A stretch of DNA of 64,000 nucleotides from CAYOLL01 sp964404765 [NCBI: uncultured Gemmatimonadota bacterium] (lineage in GTDB: Bacteria > 4572-55): the NCBI GenBank assembly GCA_964404765.1, contig CAYOLL010000007.1, positions 5,627 through 69,626 on the forward strand, given 5' to 3'. Made by a program: the position numbers and the translations under genes. Positions within the stretch are counted from its first letter, which is position 1, and every line of letters begins with the position of its first letter. Positions 43,423 through 52,755 of the stretch are shown here, piece by piece. The notes below the pieces were generated by a model. It ran no database searches and was not told where the DNA came from. It saw only the letters and a list, made by a program, of their open reading frames with translations.

Positions 43423-45552
43423 TCAGCCCGATTGGATTATTCGTAAATGATCCAATCGGGCTGTATTTGTTTCACCGTTCATATTCTCATTTTCCGGCCC
43501 AAATCGCAGCTCTGCCCAATGAACGCCCGGACTAAAATAGCATTTGTGTAAATTTGTGTAGCCCCAGCCATCCCAAGCCTCGTCTCCACGCTGAGGCATG
43601 ACCACCGCGCCAATCCGAGCGCCGTCCACCCAAAGTGTCCGAATCGCAGCTTTGTTATCCGTATTTAGCGGACCATGACCATTGGCATAGTAAAAATCCA
43701 GCACATAAAATCCGTCCTGCCTGATTTCAAAGTCAAATTTAATCGGTGTATCTTTCGTCAACACTACATAATCTGGAAGCGCGGCAATCGGCTCGACAAC
43801 AAGCGTTGCGGCCTCCGGCTGAAAGGGCTCACTCAAAAACGAAACGAATCCTCTTCCGTCCACAGCCCGCACCTGATACTCGATAAGAACATCGCTTATC
43901 CGATCACCGCCACTGTTTTTCGGCAGATCGTACCACGCTTCGGATATCACCGCAACGCGTTTCCCATTGCAAAAAACTTCATACCCAACCGCATTACCTA
44001 CCGGTGACCAGCACAGCCTTTCGCCGATCAATTTAACTGCGGGTGTTTCCGGCGCAAAAAGGCTTTCCGTCAAACAAATCCGGCTTGCTTTTAACGCGCC
44101 GCTTAGATAAATGTCAAGCTCATGTTCTCCGCATAAATCTCCCGGTAAGATCGGTCGGGCAACAGCCAGCCCATCAAGCGTCACCCGTTCCACAGTGCTG
44201 CCGCTGCCATGCAAATGCAAAGTGAGATTCGCCTGGCGGTAGCGAAAATTGCGTAGCGTATGATGACCGGCGTAAGCTGTCGGCACAAAAGGTTTAAAGC
44301 GCAGCGCATCCGGCATAAAGCGCAGTCCGAATAATACACGATAAACAGACGCTAAACCACCGGCAACACTCCACAACTGTCGATCCGAGTTAATCGCCGT
44401 GCCGCTAAAATGGCCGGATGAAGCCACCATATTCTCTTTGTAAGTCAAAAAAAGCGCAGCGCTGCGATAAAGACAGGCCAAGCCATGTTCAACCGCCGCG
44501 ACCTGACCGGCTTTGGCCGCCGCCCAGCTCCAGAAGGCAACGACAAACGGCCAGATCGCTTGATTGTGGTAAGGCGGAATATCGGGTGTCTGCGGAAAAA
44601 TACAAGTCGGGCCAAAAGCCGTAACCGGCATCTCGGTCAAAATCCGCGCTTGTTGCGCCGGATTAGCAATATCGTACAAAATACAGAGCGCCTCGCCCAA
44701 CGCTTCGGCCCGGTTAGAAAGAATAGGGTGATTTCGCCCATAACGATATTGACCATAATAGCCGCAATCCGTTTGCCATAAATAAGTATTGATTCCGTGA
44801 CGAATGGCCTCGGCAATTTCATCATAACCCGCGTCCGGTTCATTCAGCAAGCGCGCCATTTGCGCCAAAATACGATACGCTTGATAATGGACAGCGTTCG
44901 TGCCCAGACATTGTGTGCCAAAAATATCTTTGGGATCTAACCAGCGTGGATAAGTCTGCTCACGCCAGTCCAGAAAAGACGATTCGCCATAGAACAACCC
45001 GGTTCGATAATCCCGCGCCACAGCGAGATCGGCCTGCGCCGATGCACAAATAATCGCAAATGCCTGGCGCAGCCATTCGTGATCGTCACTGACACAAAAA
45101 ACTTCCCAGGCCGCCAAAGCCCAGGCCATCCGATCGGTCGAAATCGGCCAGGAACCGCCCGTGCCCGTATCCTGCACAATCACTCCGTTTTTGACTTTAG
45201 CCAGCAGGCTGATTTTGGCGGCAACTGGAAAAATCGCCGCTAACGCCAGCACAATGCTATAACTAATGTCGCGCGTCCAGACTCCCGGCCACTTCTCCCC
45301 GGCCATGAATGCTCCATCGGCACGAATATTAAGCGCAGCTTCTTCCAGCGCCAAATTATACAAAGCATCGGTCAAAACAAACGGGGACTGATACACAGGA
45401 AGATGCGGCGGCGGTTGCAGCCGGCGAGTCCGACTCTGCCCATCAAAATCGGACTGCAACTGCAATGGCGACAGTGCAACGGCCTTAAAATCACCCTCGT
45501 ACACCGCACTTTCGGTGATTGTAAAGGCAGAGGATTGAAAGAGGATATTCAT
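43423..45552 (-). CDS. Six-hairpin glycosidase-like protein
   Basis: 709 aa, no signal peptide, so probably cytoplasmic. Residues about 55-440 resemble the (alpha/alpha)6 barrel of trehalase/GH63/glycogen-debranching-type hydrolases: GVWTRDISYSIVLALA (a WxRD motif carrying a likely substrate-binding Asp), GSSFLDWREQTYP, NAVHYQAYRILAQMA and PPYHNQAIWPFVVAFW. The remaining 270 residues are beta-rich, with an Ig/fibronectin-like part (VGYEVFCNGKRVAV) and a C-terminal jelly-roll-like part typical of carbohydrate-binding domains. The exact GH family and substrate cannot be told from sequence alone. The next minus-strand gene upstream is the M20 peptidase, 15 bases away, so they are likely cotranscribed. 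Confidence 0.75.
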   Translation of the reverse strand: MNILFQSSAFTITESAVYEGDFKAVALSPLQLQSDFDGQSRTRRLQPPPHLPVYQSPFVLTDALYNLALEEAALNIRADGAFMAGEKWPGVWTRDISYSIVLALAAIFPVAAKISLLAKVKNGVIVQDTGTGGSWPISTDRMAWALAAWEVFCVSDDHEWLRQAFAIICASAQADLAVARDYRTGLFYGESSFLDWREQTYPRWLDPKDIFGTQCLGTNAVHYQAYRILAQMARLLNEPDAGYDEIAEAIRHGINTYLWQTDCGYYGQYRYGRNHPILSNRAEALGEALCILYDIANPAQQARILTEMPVTAFGPTCIFPQTPDIPPYHNQAIWPFVVAFWSWAAAKAGQVAAVEHGLACLYRSAALFLTYKENMVASSGHFSGTAINSDRQLWSVAGGLASVYRVLFGLRFMPDALRFKPFVPTAYAGHHTLRNFRYRQANLTLHLHGSGSTVERVTLDGLAVARPILPGDLCGEHELDIYLSGALKASRICLTESLFAPETPAVKLIGERLCWSPVGNAVGYEVFCNGKRVAVISEAWYDLPKNSGGDRISDVLIEYQVRAVDGRGFVSFLSEPFQPEAATLVVEPIAALPDYVVLTKDTPIKFDFEIRQDGFYVLDFYYANGHGPLNTDNKAAIRTLWVDGARIGAVVMPQRGDEAWDGWGYTNLHKCYFSPGVHWAELRFGPENENMNGETNTARLDHLRIIQSG
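43425..43462. terminator. Hairpin at the convergent end of the lipoprotein and glycosidase genes
   Basis: A perfect 13-bp stem, AGCCCGATTGGAT / ATCCAATCGGGCT, with a 12-base loop. It overlaps the last codons of the glycosidase gene and is followed on the plus strand by GTATTTGTTT, a weak T-rich tail. Confidence 0.5.
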
Positions 45553-45567
45553 GGCAAATTTTCGCGA

Positions 45568-46701
45568 TTAGCAGCAGGACTCGTAAATAATATTGGCGTA
45601 GATATGGGCGGCGCGCTGAACCTCGGCAAAATCGACAAACTCCTCGCGCCGGTGCGCTACAGCCAGATCGCCAGGACCACAAACCACCGTTAACATACCG
45701 GCTTGATGAAATAAATTGGCATCGGAATGGGACCGAAATACGGACGGACGCCAAGCCTGTCCGCAAGTCTCAAAAGCGCGCCGGATCGGTTGCAGACGCG
45801 GCTCATCCGTTTCGCACATAAATCCGGGCGCCCAAAAAGTGTGCGCATGGGTCAGTTCGACATCGGCCAGATCATTCAAAATCCGGGCCTTTGTTTCTTG
45901 CAGAATCGCTTCAATCGGCTGCTGATCAACGCCGGGCGGTAAGTGAAAGTCAATCGCTGCTTCACAAGTATCCGCCACCACAAAAGCATTTCCTCCGCCA
46001 TGAACTTCGCGCGGGTTAACGGCCACACTATCGCCCGGAAAAAGGTTGCGACAGCGCGCCATAATCAGCACCAACCAGTTTAACATCGCCTCAATAGCGC
46101 TGGCCCCAATTTCCGGCAACGCGGCATGAGCCCGCAGACCGCGCCCGGTCAGACGGCATTCCAAATAGCCGTAATGCGCCGGACATGGCAAAAGACTGGT
46201 TGGCTCACCCACAACAATAAGCGGGGCGCTGAATTTACTTAGCAATGCCCGCGCGCCGTCGCCGTAGTCTTCCTCGCCGACCACCAGCGCAATTCCACAG
46301 CCGCGTTTAAACTGCGCCTTGCTTTCCAGCAGCATAGTCACCGCCTCAACAATCGCGGCGCAAGCCCCTTTCATATCCGCGGCGCCAAGCCCGTAAAGGC
46401 GGTCACCCTCCCATTCGGCAAAATGACCTTCATTATGCCACAAGCTCACCGTATCCACATGCCCGACCCACAAAAACTCCAGCGGCGACGGACCTATCCG
46501 CACAATTAAATTTGCACGATCGCTATCTTCACCAGGAATCGGAACCAACTGGAATTCCGGTTCAAGACCCGCCTGGCGAAAAGCCTGAGCAAAAATCTGT
46601 GTCACCGGCATCTCGGCAAAAGACGGGCTGTAGTGATTAATAGTTTCAACCAGCAAGTTTTTTAAACGCTTTGTATTGAGTTGCCACGGCATTAAGTCCA
46701 T
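45568..46701 (-). CDS. M20-family metallopeptidase (ArgE/DapE type)
   Basis: 377 aa from ATG 46701 (GGAAGG nine bases upstream). Metal ligands and catalytic residues stand in the expected motifs: VGHVDTV (His, Asp), GLGAADMKGACAA (the shared bridging Asp), VVGEEDYGDG (catalytic Glu plus ligand Glu) and CGPGDLAVAHRREEFV (last His). The middle part is the lid/dimerisation domain. Substrate could be N-acetylornithine, N-succinyl-diaminopimelate or another acyl-amino acid; it sits next to a glycosidase, not an amino-acid operon. TTG 46734 would add 11 residues and is less likely. Confidence 0.85.
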   Translation of the reverse strand: MDLMPWQLNTKRLKNLLVETINHYSPSFAEMPVTQIFAQAFRQAGLEPEFQLVPIPGEDSDRANLIVRIGPSPLEFLWVGHVDTVSLWHNEGHFAEWEGDRLYGLGAADMKGACAAIVEAVTMLLESKAQFKRGCGIALVVGEEDYGDGARALLSKFSAPLIVVGEPTSLLPCPAHYGYLECRLTGRGLRAHAALPEIGASAIEAMLNWLVLIMARCRNLFPGDSVAVNPREVHGGGNAFVVADTCEAAIDFHLPPGVDQQPIEAILQETKARILNDLADVELTHAHTFWAPGFMCETDEPRLQPIRRAFETCGQAWRPSVFRSHSDANLFHQAGMLTVVCGPGDLAVAHRREEFVDFAEVQRAAHIYANIIYESCC

Positions 46702-46866
46702 CCGGCCCGCCCTTCCAAAAATAGAGTTTGACAAGATTTAGAGATGTGCATAGATTATTAAAGTATAATCTGTCAAGTTAGATTGAAGCCCTTATGAATG
46801 CAACAAATTTTGATAGAATGCTTAAAAACGGCATTTCTCAATCAGCACGAACTTTTTCGACGATCA

Positions 46867-46899
46867 AAACCTGACGGGTTTCCAAAACCCGTCAGGTTT
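46867..46899. repeat. AAACCTGACGGGTTT hairpin
   Basis: A perfect 15-bp inverted repeat with a three-base loop, in the 274-base gap between the divergent peptidase and histidine kinase genes. Same core as the hairpin at 23105-23135. The remainder of the gap shows no gene. Confidence 0.7.
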
Positions 46900-46975
46900 G
46901 AGTTCACACAAACTTATGCCGAGCAGCACTAGTTTCCTATCTCCGAAAGCAATTAAATTTTCAGACTAAAAACGT

Positions 46976-48226
46976 ATGTTGAGTAAGATTATGCTTCCAC
47001 CTAAAATTTTGGAAATCCTGAGCCATAACAAATTGTTTGAGAATGTGAAGCCGGATGATCTGGCCTGGCTAACCATGGATATGGTGGAAGAGCGTAGCTA
47101 TTTGCGCGGCGCCTATATTTTACGTGAAGATGATCCTAAAATTGATAGCATTTATTTAATTACAGCCGGCGTTGTGCAGATTACTAAAAAATTAGCGACC
47201 GGTGACGATCATGCCATTAAAGAACTTCGCGCCGGCGACTTTATTGGTGAGATGTCCTTGTTGGAAGGCGAGAAGCGCTCGGCTTCAGCCCGCTGTCTGA
47301 TTCCGGTAACTGCCATGCTGATTCACCACAAAGCATTTAATCAGCTTTTGGTGCAAGTGCCACATGTGCAAAGCAATCTAATCCGCGAAATGGCTGCCAA
47401 ATTACGCGAATCTGATGTGCACATGATTTCAGAAATCAGCCGGGCTGTTACCATTATGCGCTTAAATCAGGTCATTGCCGATCAAAAAGCAGAGCTGGAA
47501 AACCAAAAAATGCAGTTGCAGGAGTTAAATGCAGCCAAAGATAAGTTTTTTTCCATCATTGCCCATGATATTAAAAATCCATTAGCCAGTTTAATGGGCT
47601 TTTCTGAATTGATGCACCAAAGCTTTGGGCAGTTGGAATTGCACCAAATACGCTCGATAGCTGAATCCATTTATGACAGCAGTCACCATCTCTATAATTT
47701 AATTGAGAACCTGCTGCAATGGGCCCGCAGCCAAACCGGAAGTCTCGTTTGCGAACAGGCCTGGATTGCGCTGGCGCCTGTTGTGAACGAGACCGTTTTA
47801 CTTTTAACCCCAAGCGCGCTTTCAAAGCAAATCCAGCTTATCCATCAAATTGCCGAGGATCATTCCGTTTATGTAGATCGGAACATGTTCTCAACCGTAA
47901 TCAGAAATCTTATTTCGAATGCAATTAAATTCTCTCATCCGGGCGGTCAGATTAATATTCGATCCATCGCACATGATCGCTTTATCGAAGTTGCTATTAA
48001 AGACAGCGGCGTTGGTATTCCAGCGGATATGCTCAGCGCCTTATTCCGTATTGATGTCCAGCAAAGTACACACGGCACCGCAAATGAATCCGGAACTGGT
48101 CTGGGACTTATTTTGTGCAAAGAATTTGTGGAAAAAAACGGCGGGACAATACGAGTTGAAAGCGAGGTCGGCATAGGCAGCACATTTTTTATCAGCCTGC
48201 GGCAAGCAACGGATAACATTTCATAA
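46976..48226 (+). CDS. Cyclic-nucleotide-binding sensor histidine kinase
   Basis: 416 aa, soluble. Residues about 15-130 form a cNMP-binding/CRP-like domain (GAYILREDDPKIDSIYLITAG, then GDFIGEMSLLEGEKRSASA, the phosphate-binding-cassette region). A coiled coil (about 155-190) links it to a HisKA domain with H-box FFSIIAHDIKNPLASL, then HATPase_c with N box NLISNAIKFSHPGG, G1 DSGVGIP and G2 GTGLGL. Both catalytic halves look intact. No response regulator is adjacent, so it is an orphan kinase. The start ATG 46976 has no ribosome site; ATG 46991 is an alternative. Confidence 0.88.
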   Translation: MLSKIMLPPKILEILSHNKLFENVKPDDLAWLTMDMVEERSYLRGAYILREDDPKIDSIYLITAGVVQITKKLATGDDHAIKELRAGDFIGEMSLLEGEKRSASARCLIPVTAMLIHHKAFNQLLVQVPHVQSNLIREMAAKLRESDVHMISEISRAVTIMRLNQVIADQKAELENQKMQLQELNAAKDKFFSIIAHDIKNPLASLMGFSELMHQSFGQLELHQIRSIAESIYDSSHHLYNLIENLLQWARSQTGSLVCEQAWIALAPVVNETVLLLTPSALSKQIQLIHQIAEDHSVYVDRNMFSTVIRNLISNAIKFSHPGGQINIRSIAHDRFIEVAIKDSGVGIPADMLSALFRIDVQQSTHGTANESGTGLGLILCKEFVEKNGGTIRVESEVGIGSTFFISLRQATDNIS

Positions 48227-48270
48227 TCAAAAACCATACCATCAAAATCGGAGCCACTTTTGGCGCGTCT

Positions 48271-48972
48271 TCAAGATGACAGAATGTTGTCATCAGCTCT
48301 AAATTCTGGGGCTTGTCCATTTTTCAAAAGATAGGTCAGCCCTTCCAACTCCATCGCCAGATTAACATCACGAATAATAATCCCCCGCTGATAAGGCAGC
48401 TTAATAGGTGCAAAATTAAGCAGCGCTTTTACCCCGGCCCGAACCAATCTTTCGGCAACCTCAACGGCAGCTTTAGCCGGTACCGCTAACACCGCAATAT
48501 CAATCTGAAAAGAACGGACAACTTCTTCCAGATCGTCTACCGAACAAATCATGATACCGTGCCATTCCTGACCGATTTTGGCCGGATCTTTTTCTAAAAC
48601 AGCAAGAATTTCAAAACCTGCTTTTTTAAACTCACCGAAGTAAAAAAGCGCCGAGCCCAAGTTCCCTGCGCCGATGAGTATCAGCCGCCATTTGCGGGTA
48701 ACCCCCAAAATATCATGGATAGCCTGCTTCAACAATTTGATATCATAGCCTTTACCGCGACGACCAAAACTGCCAAAATACGACAAATCTTTGCGCACTT
48801 TGGCCGGATTAAGATGGCCACGGGCCGCTAATTTTTTGGAAGAAATCGTCTCAAGGCCCTCTTCTTCCATTTCTTCTAAAAAACGGTAGTAGTGAGACAT
48901 GCGCCGGATTGTAGATTCTGATATTTTCGCTTTTTCCATAAAATCGGCTGCGGCAAAACTTTGCGGAGACAT
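48271..48972 (-). CDS. rex: Redox-sensing transcriptional repressor Rex
   Basis: 233 aa, normal length is about 210-230. N-terminal winged helix (about 12-85; ISESTIRRMSHYYRFLEEM, SSKKLAARGHLNPAKVRKDLSYFGSFGRRGKGY) and a Rossmann NAD(H) domain with GAGNLGSAL. The C-terminal domain-swapped helix is present (IIIRDVNLAMELEGLTYLL). Rex represses fermentation and respiration genes until NADH rises. It begins five bases after the stop of a lipoprotein gene, so it is translated last in a three-gene unit. ATG 48972 is used here; ATG 48939, 11 codons on, is also possible. Confidence 0.93.
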   Translation of the reverse strand: MSPQSFAAADFMEKAKISESTIRRMSHYYRFLEEMEEEGLETISSKKLAARGHLNPAKVRKDLSYFGSFGRRGKGYDIKLLKQAIHDILGVTRKWRLILIGAGNLGSALFYFGEFKKAGFEILAVLEKDPAKIGQEWHGIMICSVDDLEEVVRSFQIDIAVLAVPAKAAVEVAERLVRAGVKALLNFAPIKLPYQRGIIIRDVNLAMELEGLTYLLKNGQAPEFRADDNILSS

Positions 48973-48977
48973 TGCGT

Positions 48978-49451
48978 CTATTTTAAGTGCGGAATAGCAA
49001 TACGCTGAATAGCGTCCAGAATTGTAAGAAGCTCTCGTGGCGCGCCGTCGTGATAAAAATTAACCAGACTGTGCCCGGTATCATCCTTGTAGAAAATAGT
49101 ATATGACGGCCCTTTAACAACCTGCGTGCTTAAGTAGCCGCTGCTCATGGTTAAAAACTTTTCGGCGGAAAAAACAGTTACTAATTCTTGCAACTCCGCC
49201 TCTGTCAAAGACCCTTTTTTAGTTATACTACCATGCTCCCGGAAAGTTATACTGCCGTCAATTCCGATTAAAAGCTTGGTATCCACATTTTCAGCCGCAT
49301 CAAAAACCGTAAGCGATATCTCAAGCGTTTGGGCAACGATATCGCCGCTGTTTGCATGGGTAGCGCCGCTTTTGCTGCCTTTTTGACTGCTGCAACTCAG
49401 CAGGGTCAGCGCAGCAAACATAAAAAATAGTAATATTCTGGCCATCATCAT
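48978..49451 (-). CDS. Predicted lipoprotein upstream of rex
   Basis: 157 aa. Signal peptide with lipobox LTLLSC near residue 20. The mature domain begins after a Ser/Gly-rich linker and has strand-rich text (LEISLTVFDAAENVDTKLLIGIDGSITFREHG) then a helix (LTEAELQELVTVFSAEKFL), a layout seen in small extracellular domains of unknown role. AAAGGA precedes three consecutive ATGs, so the exact start could be 3-6 bases later. Second gene of the rex operon. Confidence 0.7.
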   Translation of the reverse strand: MMMARILLFFMFAALTLLSCSSQKGSKSGATHANSGDIVAQTLEISLTVFDAAENVDTKLLIGIDGSITFREHGSITKKGSLTEAELQELVTVFSAEKFLTMSSGYLSTQVVKGPSYTIFYKDDTGHSLVNFYHDGAPRELLTILDAIQRIAIPHLK

Positions 49452-49487
49452 TCCTTTATTCCGAAGAAAATTCGATCAATCATCAAA

Positions 49488-49853
49488 TTAGTGACCACCA
49501 GCGCCTTTAAACTGATCCTCACGGTCTTTAAAAAGAACATTAAACGTGGTTAGTGTGCCGTAACAGCGCGTAATATATTGCTGCATGCCTACCTTGTCCT
49601 CATCCGACAGTTTTTCATGGGCATTTATTTTTTGCTCCAACACCCGCAAGTTGTCACGCAACATGACGATTTTATGGAAAAAAACGTCTATCGGCACCTC
49701 TTTATCCTGAGTTTCTTTAGTGCCCGGCATCATGAAAATGGAGCCGCCTTTCCAGCGATCTCCTAACATAACTTCGAGGCGCGTCCAGCTTTCCGTAAAA
49801 TGCTCTTCGCGCAAGACTTCGCGCAGAGCTTGCTTAAGATCGTCTTTTTCCAT
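49488..49853 (-). CDS. Hypothetical helical protein, first gene of the rex operon
   Basis: 121 aa, no signal or membrane segment, largely helical and charged (MEKDDLKQALREVLREEHF, DVFFHKIVMLRDNLRVLEQKI). AAGGAG lies 12 bases before ATG 49853, a long but usable spacing. It ends 36 bases before the lipoprotein gene in the same direction. No family recognised. The 257 bases upstream, shared with the divergent receptor gene, carry a plus-strand promoter and otherwise nothing clear. Confidence 0.65.
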   Translation of the reverse strand: MEKDDLKQALREVLREEHFTESWTRLEVMLGDRWKGGSIFMMPGTKETQDKEVPIDVFFHKIVMLRDNLRVLEQKINAHEKLSDEDKVGMQQYITRCYGTLTTFNVLFKDREDQFKGAGGH

Positions 49854-50023
49854 AATAAATATAGTCTCCTTAACATTGTAAAAACCCGTTTCACAACGAG
49901 TAGCGAAGCGCTTAAAAATAGGGTAAGATTCACAAGTTTATTTTCATGCCCGATTTTTCGATGCGGAATAAAAATATGAATAAAAGCACATTCCGCAAGC
50001 GATTTTGAAAAGATTTTTCTTTA

Positions 50024-50051
50024 TTTACAGCACTTTGTGCGCTAATATTAT
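50024..50051 (+). promoter_or_regulatory. Sigma-70-type promoter of the TonB-dependent receptor gene
   Basis: TTTACA (50024-50029), 16-base spacer, TATTAT (50046-50051); each hexamer is one base off consensus. Transcription would start about 50 bases before the ATG. Confidence 0.5.
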
Positions 50052-50110
50052 AGAAGTAACGTGAACTGTTTCATCGTTTCTAACCCGCGCGTTTTATTGA
50101 GGTTGATCTA

Positions 50111-52714
50111 ATGAATAGACAAAAAAAACACATCGGTTTAATTATCTGCTTAATTTGGCTTGGAATCGGCAGCAGTTATACGAAGGTTTTGGCGCAAACA
50201 GCGTGTAGTTTAGCCCTGGCTGAGGCGAATAAAGATTACCAAATCGGTAGTTTTGATCAGGTTATCGTGCTGTTAACGCCGTGTATCCAAAACGGTTTCT
50301 CGACTCGCGAAAAAATTCAGGCCTACCAACTCCTGGCTAAGACGTACCTGGCCACCGACTATTTCATCGAAGCCGCCGATGCCGTTAAACAGCTGCTCAA
50401 GTTAGACGAAAACTATGAACCAAATCTGTTTGATCCGCCGCAATTCAGCAAGCTGGTGCGTGAAGTAAAGCGCGGCCAATTCCGGGTTAAAGTTGTTTCC
50501 GTCTCCAAAAAGAGCGAAAGCCTGATGGAAGCGCCTGCCACTGTTTATTTGGTGACGGCCAAGCAAATAAAAAATCGGGGCTATTTGGATCTGGAAACAA
50601 TCTTTCATGATCTGCCCGGCTTTGATATAACCCGTCAAAGCGGTGTTATCTATTCCAACATATTTCAGCGCGGCTATCGCTCCAACAGCACCAACCGGAC
50701 GCTTTTTCTTTTTGATGGACTTGAGGATAACGGTTTGTGGACCGGAACCGCCTATATATCCCGCCAAATTCCGTTGTCAAATGTCAAAAATGTTGAGGTT
50801 GTTTATGGGCCGGCTTCGACCATGTATGGCTCCAACGCTTTCCTTGGGGTAGTCAATGTGATAACCTACGATCCGGAAGAAATAACCGGCACAGAGCGGC
50901 ATGTGGGCGTCCGGGCTAATACCGGTTATGGCAATTGGAATAGCCGCTTTATTGATGCTACTGTGGCGGCCCGCTTCACCAATGTGTCAATGTCACTTAC
51001 CGCCCGGGTCTTTAAATCGGACCAAATGGACTTATCCAAATATCGTGAATGGGATTATGACCGTGTCGCCGAAGTAGACTCATACTATACAAAAATGGTT
51101 TTAAAAGACACTGCCGCACGAAACTTTGCCCGCAGCAACAAGCTACATCCGGAATATTATGAAGTGCAGACCAATAGCGCCGGCGACACCGTCCGTGTTG
51201 CACCGACTGAAACCGGCGTCCAACGGGCAATGGACCTGGATAATACGGCATTTTCCCAAATAACCGGCAAAGTACCTCGCTACTCAAACAACGCGGATGA
51301 CTGGAGTATTATGGGAAAAATAAAGTTTGCCGGCTTTTTGCTGGGCTTCCAAACTTATACGGCGCGGGAAGGCACCGGGCCGACGTATACGGATAAAAGA
51401 TCGGTCGGTACTGACGAAGGTAATTATTGGGTGCCACGCAGCTATTCGCTGTATCTGAAGTTTGATCGCCCTATTAGCGATAATATAACCTTGACCAGTC
51501 TTTCCAATTATAAGATTCATGATCTGGCCGGGGATACCGCAATCCGCTTTATCAGCAGCTATGAAAGCGGGGGTCTTAAAATCAATCACCTCGTAAAGGA
51601 CTCGCTCTTTACTTTTACGACCAGGAGTCAGAACTACTACTATTACTACAATACCCAGCTTCGCAGCGAGTTTAAAGTCCTTTATTCACCCTCCAACAAA
51701 CTGGATGTGGTAACCGGCTTTGAATATCGAAGCAGTTTGTATCAGCGTGACTACCTTTATGGCTCAAAAGAAAACCCGCAGTATGAGTCCTGGGCTTCGG
51801 ATTCTCTGGAGTTTAATCAGGCGCTTGATATCGGCGCCTATTCGCAAACGGCATATCGACCCACTGATCATCTGAAAATTACGCTTGGTGGCCGATTGGA
51901 CTATAATGCTGTTCAAGACACCTTAGGGTATGGGACGGTCTTTAACCCGCGGATCGCCGTCGTTTATTCGCCGGGGAAGTTCATTTTTAAAGGGATTTAT
52001 GCCGAAGCTTTTAAAGATCAGGAAAGTATTACCAAGTATACCACGAGCGCTATCCGACCGATAGCAAACCCCACGCTGCAACCGGAAAAAGCCAAAAACC
52101 TTGAAGGCGGCATTGCTTATCAACACACGAAAGACTTGGCTGTCGATCTTAGTCTGTATTATGCAACTTATAGCGACATTGCTTCAGATAAGAGGCAATC
52201 CAACGGCACCCAAAAGTTCGTTGCTTCCGGAAAAATTCGCGTTACAGGACTGCAAGCCAATCTTTACTATAAGCGCACCGAGCGATTCTCAGCTTTTGCC
52301 AATTACACGTTTACCGATCCTACTAATACCATAGAAACTCCGGACGGAAGGGATTCTATGGAGGTTCGGGTTGGCGATATTGCCGATCATCAGATAAAAA
52401 TGGGAGCCAATTACGAAGTTAAAAAGGATATAGAATTGAATCTGCGCATGAATTATGTCGGCGCTAAAAAAACCGGCAAAGAGACATCGGTCAGCGACAA
52501 TCCATTGAGTAAGATCGATGCCTACTTAATCTTTAATGGCGCGATAACTTATAGCAATATTTTACCCGGAATCACCGGCCAGCTTGTCATCAACAACATT
52601 CTGGACAGCGAGTATTTTCATCCCGGCCCGCGCAGCGCCGATGGCGTCTTGTACCCGGCGCAGATCCCCCAAAATAGTCGCCAGGTCGTAGCCCGATTGT
52701 TTTATGAATTTTAG
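50111..52714 (+). CDS. TonB-dependent outer-membrane receptor with N-terminal TPR-like domain
   Basis: 867 aa. Signal peptide (about 1-29). Residues 30-115 form a small TPR-like helical region (EKIQAYQLLAKTYLATDYFIEAADAVKQLLKLD) instead of the common carboxypeptidase-like domain. A possible TonB box lies near VKVVSVSKK. The plug domain follows (about 135-255: EAPATVYLVTAKQIKNRG, VEVVYGPASTMYGSNAFLGV), then a 22-strand-type barrel ending in a terminal aromatic residue (VVARLFYEF). The ligand is not evident. Ribosome site GAGGT. ExbB and ExbD, which would energise it, are encoded 9 kb upstream. Confidence 0.9.
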   Translation: MNRQKKHIGLIICLIWLGIGSSYTKVLAQTACSLALAEANKDYQIGSFDQVIVLLTPCIQNGFSTREKIQAYQLLAKTYLATDYFIEAADAVKQLLKLDENYEPNLFDPPQFSKLVREVKRGQFRVKVVSVSKKSESLMEAPATVYLVTAKQIKNRGYLDLETIFHDLPGFDITRQSGVIYSNIFQRGYRSNSTNRTLFLFDGLEDNGLWTGTAYISRQIPLSNVKNVEVVYGPASTMYGSNAFLGVVNVITYDPEEITGTERHVGVRANTGYGNWNSRFIDATVAARFTNVSMSLTARVFKSDQMDLSKYREWDYDRVAEVDSYYTKMVLKDTAARNFARSNKLHPEYYEVQTNSAGDTVRVAPTETGVQRAMDLDNTAFSQITGKVPRYSNNADDWSIMGKIKFAGFLLGFQTYTAREGTGPTYTDKRSVGTDEGNYWVPRSYSLYLKFDRPISDNITLTSLSNYKIHDLAGDTAIRFISSYESGGLKINHLVKDSLFTFTTRSQNYYYYYNTQLRSEFKVLYSPSNKLDVVTGFEYRSSLYQRDYLYGSKENPQYESWASDSLEFNQALDIGAYSQTAYRPTDHLKITLGGRLDYNAVQDTLGYGTVFNPRIAVVYSPGKFIFKGIYAEAFKDQESITKYTTSAIRPIANPTLQPEKAKNLEGGIAYQHTKDLAVDLSLYYATYSDIASDKRQSNGTQKFVASGKIRVTGLQANLYYKRTERFSAFANYTFTDPTNTIETPDGRDSMEVRVGDIADHQIKMGANYEVKKDIELNLRMNYVGAKKTGKETSVSDNPLSKIDAYLIFNGAITYSNILPGITGQLVINNILDSEYFHPGPRSADGVLYPAQIPQNSRQVVARLFYEF

Positions 52715-52755
52715 ACCATTGCGCCTAAAAAGATTATCGCGGAAGGGAGCACGTT

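Noticed and set aside
46748-46776. TTGACA upstream of the M20 peptidase as a promoter
   Set aside because: No acceptable -10 hexamer at 16-18 bases; the best is TATGCA.
49880-49950. TTGTGAA half-sites before the rex operon as a Rex operator
   Set aside because: Two half-sites are visible, but no inverted TTGTGAA-N4-TTCACAA pair with the right spacing.
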